Positions 12,001 through 39,785 are shown, counted from the first letter of the stretch. The stretch: DNA of 64,000 bases from Chamaea fasciata (GCA_029207755.1 JARCOQ010000005.1:60523414-60587413), one strand, 5' to 3'. Numbers and translations are program-made. Notes: generated from the letters alone by a model not told the origin.

Positions 12001-15000
12001 CACAGGCAATAGCAACACACCAGTGAAGAAAGTCTGAGTGGTCTAAATCTGTGCCTGCCTGGTCTAAATCCAACCAGTTAGTTTAGAACTTAGTTACTGG
12101 ATTCTAAAACTCAGTTGGTATTAGAAGTCTGGTGCAGCTTTAGCTTAAAGGAGACTGCACAACTTTTTAAGCGTCACAAGGAGCACTGTGCTTTGGAATA
12201 TCATTGAATTTCTACTGGGAAAAGGCAAAATGTAAGAGTTGTTTACTTGTCACTACTCAGAACAGCACTGTATGTATCAGCAGCCTCAAAGACAACAGAG
12301 GCCCAACGTCTGCAAATCAGTTCAATATGTACTCATCAAATTAGCAGCTGGAGCTGGGTTTTGAATACAAGCTTCCTTTGGAAAGTCACTCCAGAGCTGC
12401 TTCATGGCTAAGAACAGAGAGTTTCTTTGTTGTCATTTATACAGTGTCATGTTTTCTGCTCTCTGCAGTGGAGTGCACAATTGCTCTCTAGTAAAGCTGG
12501 ATTTTGTTTCTGCCAGGACATCATGGCTTACTCCAACACTTCTAGGAAGGGGAGAGAGTTCCTGCGGTACCTCACAGACCTGTCAGTGAATGCCACTCTC
12601 TTTGCTCCCAACGATAATGGGTTAAAGGAAAATGAGGTCAGGGTTTTTTCTTTTTTTCTTCCTTGTTCTCACAAACACTTCTTAAACAGCTATTATGGGT
12701 TTCTGCATCCCATTGAAACTTAAGCTTAGAAAAATAATCTTTGTATGATGTGACTTCTGCTTTACCCCAAATAATTTAAACTGTGCTCACAAAAGCACAG
12801 AGCGCCTCAAAAAGACATTAATTCATTATTTCCATTTCCCTTCCATGGTTAGGGGTGCAAGGTTATTGAGTGTTCAAGTCACTACAGGGACTTTTCCATC
12901 AGGGATTTTAGTAACCCTGTTATGAAGGAGCCTGCCTGAGATGAAGTCTGTTCTGGCTCATTAGCATGGAGCACAGTTATTTGAAGAAAGCAGCACACAG
13001 CTTTGGTATTTCCCGCAAATACATTAAAGGCATTCATTTCTAACTTCACTTCTATGCTTATCCCTTTTATACTTTCTTTCCTTCCTTCAATCAAACACTG
13101 TGTCAAACAATTCACAAGGGTTTATGCAGTGGTTCACATCTTCAAGCTGTTTGGAATATCTCTGAGTCTCATCACTTCAGGTCATCCAACAGAGAAGTAA
13201 AATCCTTTGTCCCGCTGGAATTAAGGTCTTGCCTGCTGCAGGCAGCCATCAGAGGCCAGCAGGGACAGAATGTCCCACTATTCCCATGCAGATTTCCCAA
13301 TAACCTCTAATGTTGCTGCACTTGCTGCAGCATTAATAGCAGAGGGGGAGAAAAGGTCACAGGCACATAGCTTACTAGTAAATCCAAAGGATTAATGAGA
13401 TCCATTAACACTGCTTGTATTTTGCCCTCATTTGCAGACACTTTCTGGGAGAGACATTGAGTATCATTTATCTAATGCCAATATAATGTTTTATGAGGAC
13501 TTGACCAATGGAACCATCCTTCTAAATCGTCTGGGGAAAAAACTCCTCATTACAAACACTGGGGGCCAGGAACATCAAGTCCCCACTGCTGACCAGGTAC
13601 CTCTGTAATAAATTTCTCATCTTTGTGCTTTTCCTCCTCTTATGCTATATCCTGTAATCAAGTGACACACTAATCTGGAAAGCATTTTGATAGGGTTAGA
13701 GTGGGCAGCAATGACAGACTGAGTTCAGAAGGCTCTTTCCTGTCCAGAGACTGCAGGATAGCAGCTGTCAAACTGCAAATTTACAGTCTTGCAAATGGAT
13801 ATCTCTTACCTGCAAAACTCAAAGGAAGCTATTGAAGTGGCTTTCAGGAATGGAGAAATGGGGATATAGGCTCCATTTAACTTTTCTCTCAGCTTGGTGG
13901 GATTATGGGAGGTGGCTGTGTGATAGGTGAAGAGATGAAAGCAGCAGCTTATCATTAAAAAACAATGTTGGCATTTGTGAAGTTTCTTGGTAACTTTCTG
14001 GGAGAGGCAGGAGAAACCAAGAGAGCCTTGCTCACAGCAAGCAAACTCCAGCCAGCAAACTCGAGTGGTAAGTAGCATCCCCCACAGTGCAAGTGGCTGT
14101 CTGGCACTCAGGAATAACAGCACTTATAGGTAGAGCTCGGCAACTTCACAAAGATCACAAAAACCTTCATTTAGAAAGAAAAAAAAAAAAAGAGAGAGAG
14201 AGAGAGCAACATGAAGGCAACAAGCAGGTAATGATGATGGCTACTTCATGCTCAGGAGAACCGTGTCCAGCTAGGGGCCATGTCCAGGGAGATATCATTG
14301 TAACTTTCCATGGTTTTTTCCACGTGTTTTTTCTCTCTGGGTGTCAGCAAGTGAGGTGGGGAAACCATCTCAATGTCAATTTCAGTACCAAAGGGAGAAG
14401 GGTCAAAGTTCAGCTCTCATTCCTTCTTTTCCTGGCAGAGCGAGATCCGATATGTGGACAGAAGTGCTATTGTCGAGTGGGATATAATTGCTTCCAACGG
14501 GATAATCCACATCATTTCAGAGCCTTTAAAGGCTCCATTAGAACCTGTAAGTACATAGTGATTCAGGTTTTTGGGGTGGTGAAAGGTAACTGTGTCTTAT
14601 TTTACCCTAAACTCATTGCTGACATTCATATATTACCAGGTTCCCTGACATATATGCAGCTTTCAGCTTAAAGGTTACTTTCAAAGAGAATTAAAGTTGA
14701 AAACCAGGTATCAGTGATACCAAAAATTTGTCTAAACAATTTCTTCCCACAGTTATAAATTTGTTTTCTTTATGTAAAATAATGGAGCTCATGTATTTAA
14801 CAGAGAATTTTAAAAACTCCATTTTAGTTCTTCCACTTTCAAGCTTCTGAGGCACCTTGTTTACTCTTGCCTTGGCATTCATTCCTATCCAAAACAACAA
14901 GGTGTTTTGAAAATAGATATCTTTTGCCTGCATGAATTCCTGCAAAGCTCCCAGTTATCCAGCTGTCTCCTTGGTCCACAAGGTTTAGTGATGGACTTGG

Positions 15001-17163
15001 CAGTGCTGGGTGAACGGCTGGAGTCAATCTTCTACTTCAACATAAACAGTTCTGTGATTCCATCAAAAGGCCACATTTAAATGTCTCTAGGGAGCACCTA
15101 CCAGGAAACCCAAGCAGAGGAACAGCTCAGGACCAGAGCATATCTCAAAGGGATACTGCATGTGCTTGGGTGCAGTAAGCTGTCCAGTGCCCACCCATAG
15201 CTCACTCACCCTCTCCCTTGCTTCCAGGCTCCTCTCCATGCCAGTACTGGGACAGGAATATTCTTTGGCATCTGTCTAGTTATTGGAATTGTGGCTCTTA
15301 TTGGATATTCTTACCTCAGGTTCAGGAAGAAAAACATAGGCTTCCAGCACTTCAAGGTAGGTGGCAGGTGGGAACACGAAGCAGGGAGGAACAACTGCAC
15401 TTCGCAAATTCACAACTTTCAGTTTCTCCACACATTCTGTTAAGCTAGAAACATTCCTGATCACTTCACACTTGACCTGTCCAGACAGAGGCACAGAGGA
15501 AGTGGGGAAGGCTCACATGCTTGCCTTGGGCATGAGCTTACTTCTGCCCCCAGACCTTTCCACCCCAGTGTCTGCTCACACTGACACTTCCAACACCAAG
15601 GACTGGCCCAAAGCTGATTTAACGACACCACAGCAGTGCAGAAGTCCCTGCCTCCCAGAGACCTCACCCTTAGGGATGCAAGGAATTAGAACCACTGTAA
15701 GGGCACCTGTTCTTCTCCTCCATTAAGTACTAATTTTGTTATTCTGGAGGTTGAAACATTTCACAGGAAAAAGGCCAGATCCAACAGACAAACAAATTTA
15801 AATGCCTGTAGAATTGAAAAGTGCAGGTTTTTATACTGATGCACTTTCATGCCTGATTTCTCTTAACTAATTTTGCTAGCAACACATAGATGCAAAACCA
15901 GTCAGCAACAGCCAAACTGCAGAGATGAGGGATGAGGAAAAAAGTTTAAAAATACACAAGAACAAACCCAAAAGAAAGTCTACCTAGAAGTGAACAGAAA
16001 TCTCTTCCTGTTCTAGTCCCTGCACGTAACATCACTCATCTTGTACAAACAAAACTCAGCAGCCAAGAGCCAGAGGAAACACTTCTATTTTTAAATAGTT
16101 TCAATGAGAGCCCTCAAGACTAACCAGGTACTTTTTAACCCAAGCACCATTTCAGGGCCACGCTTCCTCTCCCATTTTTGCTGAGGCTTTAAGAAGAGAG
16201 ATGATAAGAGATACCAGTGTTAAGTGACCTGAGATACAACAACAACCAAAACCACAGCTCATGCTGTGAGAGACAGATTTAGACAGTAAAGCCAGTTGAG
16301 TCACAACACTGCACCAGCTGGTAGGGAAGCTCAAGTGCCCCACTTAGTGCACAGGGGGAAGAAGATGAAATTTAAGCAAGTTTGTGTGCTTTTCTGTAGT
16401 CAAGAGATGACACTGACACAACGTCACTGGACAAGTCACAGCCTTCAAATATCACCAACCCCTCATACGAAAGTTCTTCAACAGTGACTTCACCAGAACC
16501 TACTTATGATCTTTTCTCAGTAAGTGCTCATTTTGATTTGAGATTGACACACTATTAATATAATGGTAAGAGGGAATGACTTTATAAAAGAAAAATGTCT
16601 AGTTGGAAAAGAAAAATTAATTCAAGAAACCAGCATTTGAGTTCCTGGCACTCCTGTATCCCCCCTGCTTGAAACTGGGTTCCTCACCTCTAGTAAAATT
16701 GAAGCTATGGTCAGCAGCTGCATCTCAAGGCCATCTCCAAACGCAGCTGAATTAAACTGGACTTCAAATGCCACTGGATGACAGTGATGCAACTATAAAA
16801 ACTTTAAAAGCCTTCTAAATTTGTCTTCATGTCTCCTTGCTACAAACGCAGCTGAGAGCCACGCTAGCACTCCAAAGAATCTGAAACAGAGCAGGGAGGG
16901 GGCTGGGAATCCAGAAGAGGAAAGATTGCACCCTCATGTACATGCAGAGTCTAAAATCAAAATGCACCATTTTGCATCCAGTAATAGGACATGTTTGGTG
17001 CAAAAATGTCAGGTGCCAACTCTGCCATCTGTACAGACAAATTTGCCAAAAGGTTACTTGTGCTTCTTAATGAAATGTTCAAGTCTGATTTTCTTTTTAT
17101 TCTATTTTATAGGATTCAGATGACCAACAGCTTGTGATGAGTGGTCCTCATGATAAGAATTAA
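1..17163 (+). CDS. STAB2: STAB2 (stabilin-2), 3' portion of the gene, partial at 5' end
   Basis: Stabilin-2 is a large type I membrane receptor of sinusoidal endothelium that binds and internalises hyaluronan and other ligands. The coding join seen here is 1-18, 805-981, 1061-1150, 2387-2533, 4673-4796, 5792-5941, 7714-7818, 8187-8294, 8959-9152, 10140-10281, 10586-10719, 11420-11585, 11812-11918, 12517-12636, 13438-13596, 14439-14546, 15228-15356, 16400-16519 and 17113-17163. It sums to 2,349 nt, an intact frame of 782 codons plus stop. In order it encodes the end of a FAS1 domain (about residues 1-144 of the visible part), Cys-rich and EGF-like modules (145-418), a four-cysteine Link domain (419-518), an EGF-like tail plus the last FAS1 domain (519-683), a transmembrane helix (about 690-713) and a short cytoplasmic tail with NPSY. 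The order and wording follow mammalian stabilin-2 as I remember it. STAB1 is less likely because the Link and tail sequences read as STAB2. One human exon between 2533 and 4673 was not found. Confidence 0.96.
805..981 (+). CDS. STAB2: STAB2 exon, FAS1 domain
   Basis: 59 codons in phase 0/0, between TTGCAG and GTAAGC. It encodes [20 protein letters not shown] and the following FAS1 segment with QQDFLF and LKFHIVRDA, nearly identical to human stabilin-2. Confidence 0.95.
1061..1150 (+). CDS. STAB2: STAB2 exon, FAS1 domain
   Basis: 30 codons in phase 0/0, between TTTCCCAG and GTAAGT. It encodes [20 protein letters not shown], continuing the FAS1 beta-strand region. Confidence 0.93.
1690..2212 (-). 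repeat. CR1 LINE fragment in a STAB2 intron
   Basis: About 520 bp with the classic avian CR1 signature read as its reverse complement: CATAGAATAATTTGAGTTGG at the left, then phrases such as CCCAACTCTCTCAGCCTGTC and TGGACTTGTTCCAACAGGTC. The minus strand at 1997-2257 still encodes the C-terminal end of the CR1 reverse transcriptase protein (for example [18 protein letters not shown]). The copy lacks its 5' part, as most CR1 copies do. Confidence 0.92.
2387..2533 (+). CDS. STAB2: STAB2 exon, end of FAS1 domain
   Basis: 49 codons in phase 0/0, between CATCTCCCAG and GTTAGT. It encodes [20 protein letters not shown] and IAYGINCLL...[13 protein letters not shown], matching the human segment that ends with GGRCD. 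In human a Cys-rich stretch of about 20 residues follows that is not found before the next exon here. Confidence 0.93.
4673..4796 (+). CDS. STAB2: STAB2 exon, Cys-rich segment before the EGF cluster
   Basis: Starts in phase 0 after GACACGCAG and ends one base into a codon before GTAGGA. It encodes [20 protein letters not shown] and GPDCQ, matching the human [20 protein letters not shown] segment. The upstream half ([16 protein letters not shown]) is more diverged. Confidence 0.93.
5792..5941 (+). CDS. STAB2: STAB2 exon, EGF-like / laminin-type EGF module
   Basis: 150 nt in phase 1/1, between CCTTTCAG and GTACGT. It encodes [16 protein letters not shown] and [20 protein letters not shown], a full EGF-like module with six or more cysteines and a potential N-glycosylation site (NGT). 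Confidence 0.95.
7400..7610 (-). repeat. CR1 LINE fragment (old copy)
   Basis: Diverged CR1-like sequence in reverse orientation, recognised from TCTAGTCCAACCC, then GAAAACCTCCAAGGATG, then GGCCTCATGGTGAAA, in the usual order and spacing. Boundaries are approximate. Confidence 0.75.
7714..7818 (+). CDS. STAB2: STAB2 exon, EGF-like module
   Basis: 105 nt in phase 1/1. It encodes [20 protein letters not shown] and [15 protein letters not shown], matching human PCGCSDHGQCDDG. The donor is GTCTCTG, a poor match to consensus at positions +3 to +5, but it is the only GT that keeps frame with the next exon and aligns to human. Confidence 0.92.
   Translation, partial: PVNARTTGSAMRDTQERDDVSVKQDGLAGCVKPS
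8187..8294 (+). CDS. STAB2: STAB2 exon, EGF-like module
   Basis: 108 nt in phase 1/1, between TTCCCTGCAG and GTGAGT. It encodes [20 protein letters not shown] and [15 protein letters not shown], an EGF-like module with the GDGxxC ending typical of stabilins. Confidence 0.95.
8500..8635 (+). repeat. Probable CR1 3'-end remnant
   Basis: TTTTCCAACAAAAATGATTC followed by TATGATT-like repeats (ATGATTCTATGATT) looks like the short terminal repeat end of a CR1 element in the forward orientation. The body is badly decayed. Confidence 0.5.
8959..9152 (+). CDS. STAB2: STAB2 exon, two EGF-like modules
   Basis: 194 nt from phase 1 to phase 0, ending before GTAAGT. It encodes [18 protein letters not shown], then [14 protein letters not shown] and [17 protein letters not shown], matching human. 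The acceptor is TTGCAGCTGCAG; the first AG was chosen because it preserves the human length. Use of the second would drop two residues in frame. Confidence 0.94.
10140..10281 (+). CDS. STAB2: STAB2 exon, EGF-like module
   Basis: 142 nt from phase 0 to phase 1, between CTGAGCAG and GTGAGC. It encodes [15 protein letters not shown] and [20 protein letters not shown], the module just before the Link domain, close to human [20 protein letters not shown]. Confidence 0.95.
10586..10719 (+). CDS. STAB2: STAB2 exon, first half of the Link domain
   Basis: 134 nt from phase 1 to phase 0, between TCTTTGCAG and GTGAGG. It encodes [20 protein letters not shown] and [19 protein letters not shown], the hyaluronan-binding Link module with its first cysteine in EACANE. 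Confidence 0.96.
11420..11585 (+). CDS. STAB2: STAB2 exon, second half of the Link domain
   Basis: 166 nt from phase 0 to phase 1, between GACCACAG and GTAAGA. It encodes [32 protein letters not shown] and WDVFCYREK, carrying Link cysteines two to four (LCSAGW, NCGSG, VFCY). All four Link cysteines are therefore present. Confidence 0.96.
11812..11918 (+). CDS. STAB2: STAB2 exon, EGF-like tail and start of last FAS1 domain
   Basis: 107 nt from phase 1 to phase 0. It encodes [19 protein letters not shown] and [16 protein letters not shown], nearly the same as human. A strong hairpin begins about a dozen bases after the donor at 11919. Confidence 0.95.
11931..11997. other. Perfect 16-bp intronic hairpin next to a STAB2 splice donor
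   Basis: The arms AGTAAAGCAGACCCTG (11947-11962) and CAGGGTCTGCTTTACT (11974-11989) are exact reverse complements separated by 11 nt. A further outer pairing, with one bulged base, is possible between 11931-11938 and 11991-11997. Confidence 0.8.
12517..12636 (+). CDS. STAB2: STAB2 exon, last FAS1 domain
   Basis: 40 codons in phase 0/0, between TTCTGCCAG and GTCAGG. It encodes [20 protein letters not shown] and [16 protein letters not shown], matching human [20 protein letters not shown]. It contains two potential N-glycosylation sites. Confidence 0.94.
13438..13596 (+). CDS. STAB2: STAB2 exon, last FAS1 domain
   Basis: 53 codons in phase 0/0, between ATTTGCAG and GTACCT. It encodes [20 protein letters not shown] and [19 protein letters not shown], the core of the last FAS1 domain. 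Confidence 0.95.
14175..14206. repeat. (A)n(GA)n simple repeat
   Basis: An A tract runs directly into seven or eight GA repeats within a STAB2 intron. Confidence 0.85.
14439..14546 (+). CDS. STAB2: STAB2 exon, end of last FAS1 domain
   Basis: 36 codons in phase 0/0, between CCTGGCAG and GTAAGT. It encodes [20 protein letters not shown] and [13 protein letters not shown]. The SNGIIHxI motif is the conserved FAS1 H2 box. Confidence 0.96.
14985..15061 (+). repeat. CR1 3'-end remnant
   Basis: AGTGATGGACTTGGCAGTGC, then CTGGAGTCAATCTTC and AACAGTTCTGTGATTCC, match the forward 3' end of avian CR1 elements in order and spacing. It lies about 165 bp before the transmembrane exon. Confidence 0.75.
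15228..15356 (+). CDS. STAB2: STAB2 exon, transmembrane helix
   Basis: 43 codons in phase 0/0, between GCTTCCAG and GTAGGT. A hydrophobic run ([20 protein letters not shown]) is followed by the basic stop-transfer stretch RFRKKN and by IGFQHFK, as in human (GFQHF). Confidence 0.96.
16400..16519 (+). CDS. STAB2: STAB2 exon, cytoplasmic tail with NPxY endocytosis motif
   Basis: 40 codons in phase 0/0, between TTCTGTAG and GTAAGT. It carries [10 protein letters not shown], aligned with human NISNPLYEST. The NPxY motif recruits endocytic adaptors. A second PEPTYD motif aligns with human PEPSYD. Confidence 0.95.
17113..17163 (+). CDS. STAB2: STAB2 terminal coding exon
   Basis: 16 codons plus TAA, after ATTTTATAG. 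It encodes [16 protein letters not shown], acidic at the start like the human DSEERQL end, then diverged. The stop is TAA at 17161-17163. Confidence 0.9.
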   Translation, partial: DSDDQQLVMSGPHDKN

Positions 17164-17275
17164 AGACTGAATTTGGCATTAGTCAGCTAATAAACACATT
17201 CTTATTTACACTTACTGTGGAAAAAAAAAGAGCACCTACATTACAGGGAATAAAATCTTGTCATAAATTAAAAAC
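17164..17275 (+). terminator. STAB2: STAB2 3' UTR and polyadenylation signals
   Basis: Two AATAAA signals follow the stop, at 17189-17194 and 17249-17254. The second is the likelier site because the first sits only 26 nt after the stop. The cleavage position is inferred. Confidence 0.6.
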
Positions 17276-18540
17276 CAAAAGAGCACAGCTTTGTTTAAGA
17301 TGCCTTCCACATAGCTCAGAGATACCAACTTCAGAAGTGTTGGCTGAATCTGAGCAGTACCAACTGTGAGTACTAAAAGCAAAATTGAGCCTTAACTAAC
17401 CTACCCAGAAGCAGATACCTCTCTGGGGAAAGCACCTGATTTTCACTCACCTGCAATTTATTTAACTGCTTTTTTTCTTCTTCATAGACTTTAAAATGGC
17501 CACAAGCACACAGAGCCACTAACTTGGCAAATATCCTAAATTATCTAGTACTCTGGGCCTGTGCTTTCATTTTGGCTCAGTTACAATTAGAACAGGCAAA
17601 TGTGAAACTGAACATGTGGTAAACCTCTATTTTTAAACTGAGGGGATTTTTTTGCTGGTCTACTTTCCTGTTAGATAGTCAGCAGCAGGAAACACAGCCA
17701 TCCTGACAGTCCCCCTTGCCTCCTCTAGCTTCTCTGTCTTTCCTCGACCTTGGCTTGGTGTTTGGTCTACATCTCACCTCACTCTACAAAGGGAAGCAGT
17801 AACTGAGGCAGCTTTAGGAAGAAATGCAAGTGATATGAAACCATTCAAATTAACCATTTTTGTGAAAAGTGGACTCTGGAGATGAACATCCCCTTGCCAT
17901 GCAATGGCTACATTCATTTCGTCAGATCTGAAAGGAGCAGCTCCAGCTGCTCCTTCACATACTGTTTTTATCAAGCACAGCAGTAACAGCTGCCACTGTC
18001 ACCACACACTATTAGACATGAATCAAAACTTGAGTTTGATTCACTGTCACCTCCTTCCATCAAAATATTAAATATCATAATGACAACGTGAGAACATGAA
18101 AGAAACGACAGAAGAGCAAGAAAAGAAAGGATTTTTTTTCTGGCAGCAGTAACATCCCCCCAATCTGTAGGGGCAGGAGGGATGCCCAGGAAAGCCTTAG
18201 TTACCTCTGGGAACTACCCCAGAAGGCATTCCCTCAGAACAAAGCAGTGGGCAAATCCAGAGTTGATGCAGCTATCAAGCACAAGGAAGGGAATATGAGG
18301 TGTAAATACACATTCATCTGGATGAAACAAACAGACAGTCAATTTCCTCAACTCCTTCCCCTGTCCCCCTACACAAGCCTGCTTCTTTTCATAGACTTTA
18401 GAAAATTTAGAACATAAACACATTCAAACACTCACACACATCTAGGAGTTTTCCCCAGAGAATTTTGCAATCAATACAACTCATGTTCTTTCCTTCTCCC
18501 CAGTCAACCAAAATATCAAGGTTCACAGAGACCAGAAGAT
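17276..18540. other. Interval between the convergent STAB2 and NT5DC3 3' ends
   Basis: About 1.3 kb of non-repetitive, AT-leaning sequence. No open frame with splice-site support or family resemblance was seen on either strand. It may include the distal end of the NT5DC3 3' UTR. Confidence 0.6.
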
Positions 18541-21286
18541 AAAGTCCAAGCATTTATTTTTGTAATAATCATTAAATATTTTTATCACAAAAAAAAGCTC
18601 CAGAATTCATTAAACTCCTTTTTTTTTTATTGACAGGCTGTTCAACTTTGCATTTTTAATAGACCATAACAAAAATTACTTCTTGCTTTGGTGTTCAAAT
18701 GAACCATACTCCAAAATTAGTGCAGAGACACTGCCCATTAAACACGCCTAAAAATGTCTTTGAAATCAGTAGCATAAGGTTAAAATGAGTGATGCAGAGA
18801 GCGCCAAGGTGAAATCATTAAAAAAATGCAAGACATTTTTAAAATTTAACAAGCAGCACTTTAGCACTGAAAAATAAATAATACACTTGAATATTCTCAC
18901 TTAAAATTTATATTATATATAGTTGGGTTATTTTAAAGAAGCATAACCCTTCAATAATTAACTTTTTTCATGCAACACTGTTTATTTCAACAAGTCATGC
19001 AATATAAACAGTATTTTACTTCAGCTGGCTGTTGCAACATAGCTTGGTAGAGAAGTTTGATTTCTAATTTAAGAGAAAGGAAGGGTGAGAGAAGAAAATA
19101 ATCTTGAAGCAAAACCTGCATTATGAGCATAATATAACCATCCAAGCCAATTAAACTGTTCCTGCTTAACACAGGATGAATGTACAGATGAATGTACAAA
19201 CCAAACAGTGGTTTGGGTGGGTCATTTTGTTTGAAGAGTGCATTGAAATCTCTGGAGCATGAGAGGTGCTACACACGGAACACCAAGTTCAGTTAAAGCT
19301 GAGCATTGGGATAAAGAACTGAAGGCAAATAAGGATATTCTCATCTTCATATTTCATTATCAAGTTTTGTTAAATATTTCTTGCACAGTCCCACCAAGTA
19401 AACTCCTGATGCAGTCAAACTAACTTCTGGCAACACATCATCTTTTTTTTCCAGCAAAACAAGCAGGACAGTCAGATGAACTCATTTCAAGTACATTCAT
19501 CTGTTTAAACACAGGGGTGTTTAAGTCACACACTTCAGTCAAGTTTGAAATAGGAGCATAGGAAAATTATAAAATCTAAACCACCTCTGAGAACTTCGTA
19601 CTAATTTCAAGCATACAGGAAAACTACTTACAAAATTGTGCAGGCTAAACTAGAATACATTCTTTACTTTGCAAACGTGCTTTTAAAAACATGAAATACA
19701 CTGTATAAGAAATTCAATCCAGGTACTTGCACATACAGATAGGTTAAAAAAAAAAAAACCAAAACAAACAAACCAAACCAGAAAACTTTTGGTCAACAAA
19801 AGTTGTTTGCCTGACAATCATCATAGAAAGCAAGTGATATCCCAAAATGAATACCAAATGCTATGTTTTGTTAATCACATGCTTTTAAAAACCAAGCCTT
19901 TAATAACTAAAATTTGAAAATTATTAATCATATTATGCCTTCTAAAGTGGCTGGGGTGGGAAGCACCACTTAAAAAACAAACATTTCCTTTGGATTCAGA
20001 GAAAGGAAACAATTCTTATTTAAAAACAACTATATAGCAGTTCTATAAAGTGCCTCTGAGGAAATACATCAACAGATGCTTTCCTTGTGCAAAATAGACA
20101 TTTTTAAGCTCAAATCTTTGAAACACATATGCTACCCAGAGTTTGCGTTCATGCATTATCTTCAATATCAGTAATTCAATAAAACTTCTAATCTATACCA
20201 GAACTATTTTTCTTTATTCAAAATGTGTACCACTCCTATTTTAGCTTTCAAGCCCTGAGCTAAAAACACATCATCAGAAAACTCTGGACCTCATTTTCTC
20301 ATTTCTTAATTTTTTCTTCAAGTCCTTTGCCCATTGTGCGTGTTTACTTTTGACTGTAGAAGTCCATTACTGAAGGCTATATGAAATACATTCTCTCCTA
20401 GGGAACAGCAAAGCCACATTGCATACCACTGGAATAAGACACTGTTAAAACCTTTAAAAGCAGCTTTTAGGATCAAACTAAAGCCTGAAAGAGAGATCTG
20501 CCTCCACTCCGAAACGCAAAATGCAAAGCCTCTTGAAATGACTATTACTGGAGAGTGCATACTTGAAATGTTCTGAAACTCATAAGAAAAAAGGTACCTA
20601 AAAGTTGAGAGAAGGAAGCCAAAGCAGCCCAAGCAAGTTTCAGTTTTAGGCTCAGGTTCACCTGCAGCCAAGCACAGACGTGGCAAGAATAGAAGCTGCA
20701 CAGACAGGAGAAAGAGCGTGGGAGCCTGAGCCCAGTGCAGCAGAGCCAGGACACTCCAGCCCTTGGCCCCTCACAGGTGAGGCTCCATCCGTAGCAGCAA
20801 GGAAAGGTACAAAGTGTGACCATCCCCCTCAGCTTCACCCTAAGCTGGTTACTAACTTCTATCACTGAATTACTAATACTGGATTTAAGCTCTTCCGTGC
20901 CAAGATCCATTACAGGCTCCAGCTGGAGTGCTGAAAAGGGCCAGAAGAGAGAGTCCTGGTATTTCTTTGTAAACCACAAGGCTGCAGGTCAAAGTTTTCA
21001 ATGAACAAGCAAAAATAAACACCCCAGAACAGCAGCAGTCCTCCCCCTCAGATGTGCCCTCCCTCCTGGCGTACTACTAATTTGGCAGTCCAGCATCTCT
21101 TCCGGGTGTAAGAGGAGTTTTCACGTGTCTGAGTAGGAAAGGAGAAAAACAGGTACAAAGCTTATGAGAATAAGTATGAAATACATATAAACCAAGGTAA
21201 AAGATTTAAGTGACATAAATAAAATACAAGTACATTCAAGAAAACAAACAGATGTCTGTCCATTTTAGAGAGGAGCCACCAAGAGT
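18540..21286 (-). other. NT5DC3: NT5DC3 probable 3' UTR
   Basis: Everything downstream of the stop codon on the minus strand to the last good AATAAA there. Minus-strand AATAAA signals appear at 18981-18986, 18626-18631 and 18553-18558. A long AT-rich 3' UTR is known for mammalian NT5DC3. The true end cannot be fixed by sequence alone. Confidence 0.4.
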
Positions 21287-38834
<17,548 letters not shown>

Positions 38835-39191
38835 GCTCCGCGCTCCGCCGAGCCCGGCCGCTCCGCCGCCGCCGGCTGAAGTCACTTCCTCGGGCCCCGC
38901 CCCGGGCCGGGAGGCGGGCCCGGCCCCGCAGGTAGCGGCGGGAGGTAGGGCTTGGCCGCCCCGACGGGCCCTCGCCGCGGCCCCGCTGTTCCCGCGGGCT
39001 CCGGGAGGAGGAGCCGGAGCAGCGGAGCGCGGCCGGCGCGGCCCCGGGGGCTCACCCGGGCCCCGCGTCTCCCATCTGCCGTCCCGAGGAGGGAAAGCAG
39101 CGTCCCCCATCCACCGTCACCGCCGGCAGCTTTTTATCAGCGCTGCTGGGCAAGGTCAAGGGAAGCTGCCTGGAGGATACACCCCGACCTC

Positions 39192-39317
39192 ATGGCTCCG
39201 CTGCTCTTCAGGTCTCTGCTGCCTAGGGTTCTTTCGCCACAAATACTGCATCAACAGCAAATATTTACTTCTCCAGCCCGCTTGCACCTCCGAAGTACTG
39301 TATACACCTGCCTTTAA
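39192..39317 (+). CDS. Possible small divergent ORF with presequence-like N-terminus (unrecognised)
   Basis: 41 codons plus stop just outside the NT5DC3 CpG island, pointing away from NT5DC3. The peptide begins MAPLLFRSLLPRVLSPQILH and is rich in Leu, Arg, Ser and Gln with no acidic residue, like a mitochondrial targeting sequence. I do not recognise a family. The Kozak context is weak (C at -3). It could be a chance frame, a decayed gene copy or the first exon of a divergent transcript. Confidence 0.2.
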   Translation: MAPLLFRSLLPRVLSPQILHQQQIFTSPARLHLRSTVYTCL

Positions 39318-39726
39318 TTGTAACAAAATAAGCCCAAAACACAAGCTGCATGTAAAGTACACAGAAGCTCTACTGCTGTTTTGAGGCCCTCGTGTCCTGG
39401 TGAAGCTCTGACTACTGATAACTGTAGACCCTGGCAGTCTAAGAATTTGAGCCATATCTATCATACTTAGTGAAAAAAAAAAAATTAGATGATGCATCGA
39501 TGAAGAAGAAGTAGACCAGACCACTGCCACAGTGAACTGGTTACAACTCCACACGCAGAATTCCTGATCTGCTCAGAAACTTTTTACAACAAAAGGAACA
39601 TATTCTTTTTCCAGTACAGTAAACATGGAATACAACTTGTTCTTATTTCAAGGAGATCTACATAACCCATTGTCACTTATGTCTGGAAGCTACCCAGCCG
39701 TTCATCCCCATCCATCTCAAAAGAGA

Positions 39727-39785
39727 AAAAAAAAAAACAACAACAACAACAGCCAAAAAAAAAAACACAAAAAAAAAAAAAAAAT
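39727..39785. repeat. A-rich / (AAC)n simple repeat
   Basis: Runs of A interrupted by about five AAC units and short A tracts. A T-rich tract follows at 39842-39862. Confidence 0.85.

Noticed and set aside
20318..20979. Two overlapping minus-strand ORFs of 127 and 144 residues
   Set aside because: They lie in the likely NT5DC3 3' UTR, have no recognisable domain and overlap in different frames.
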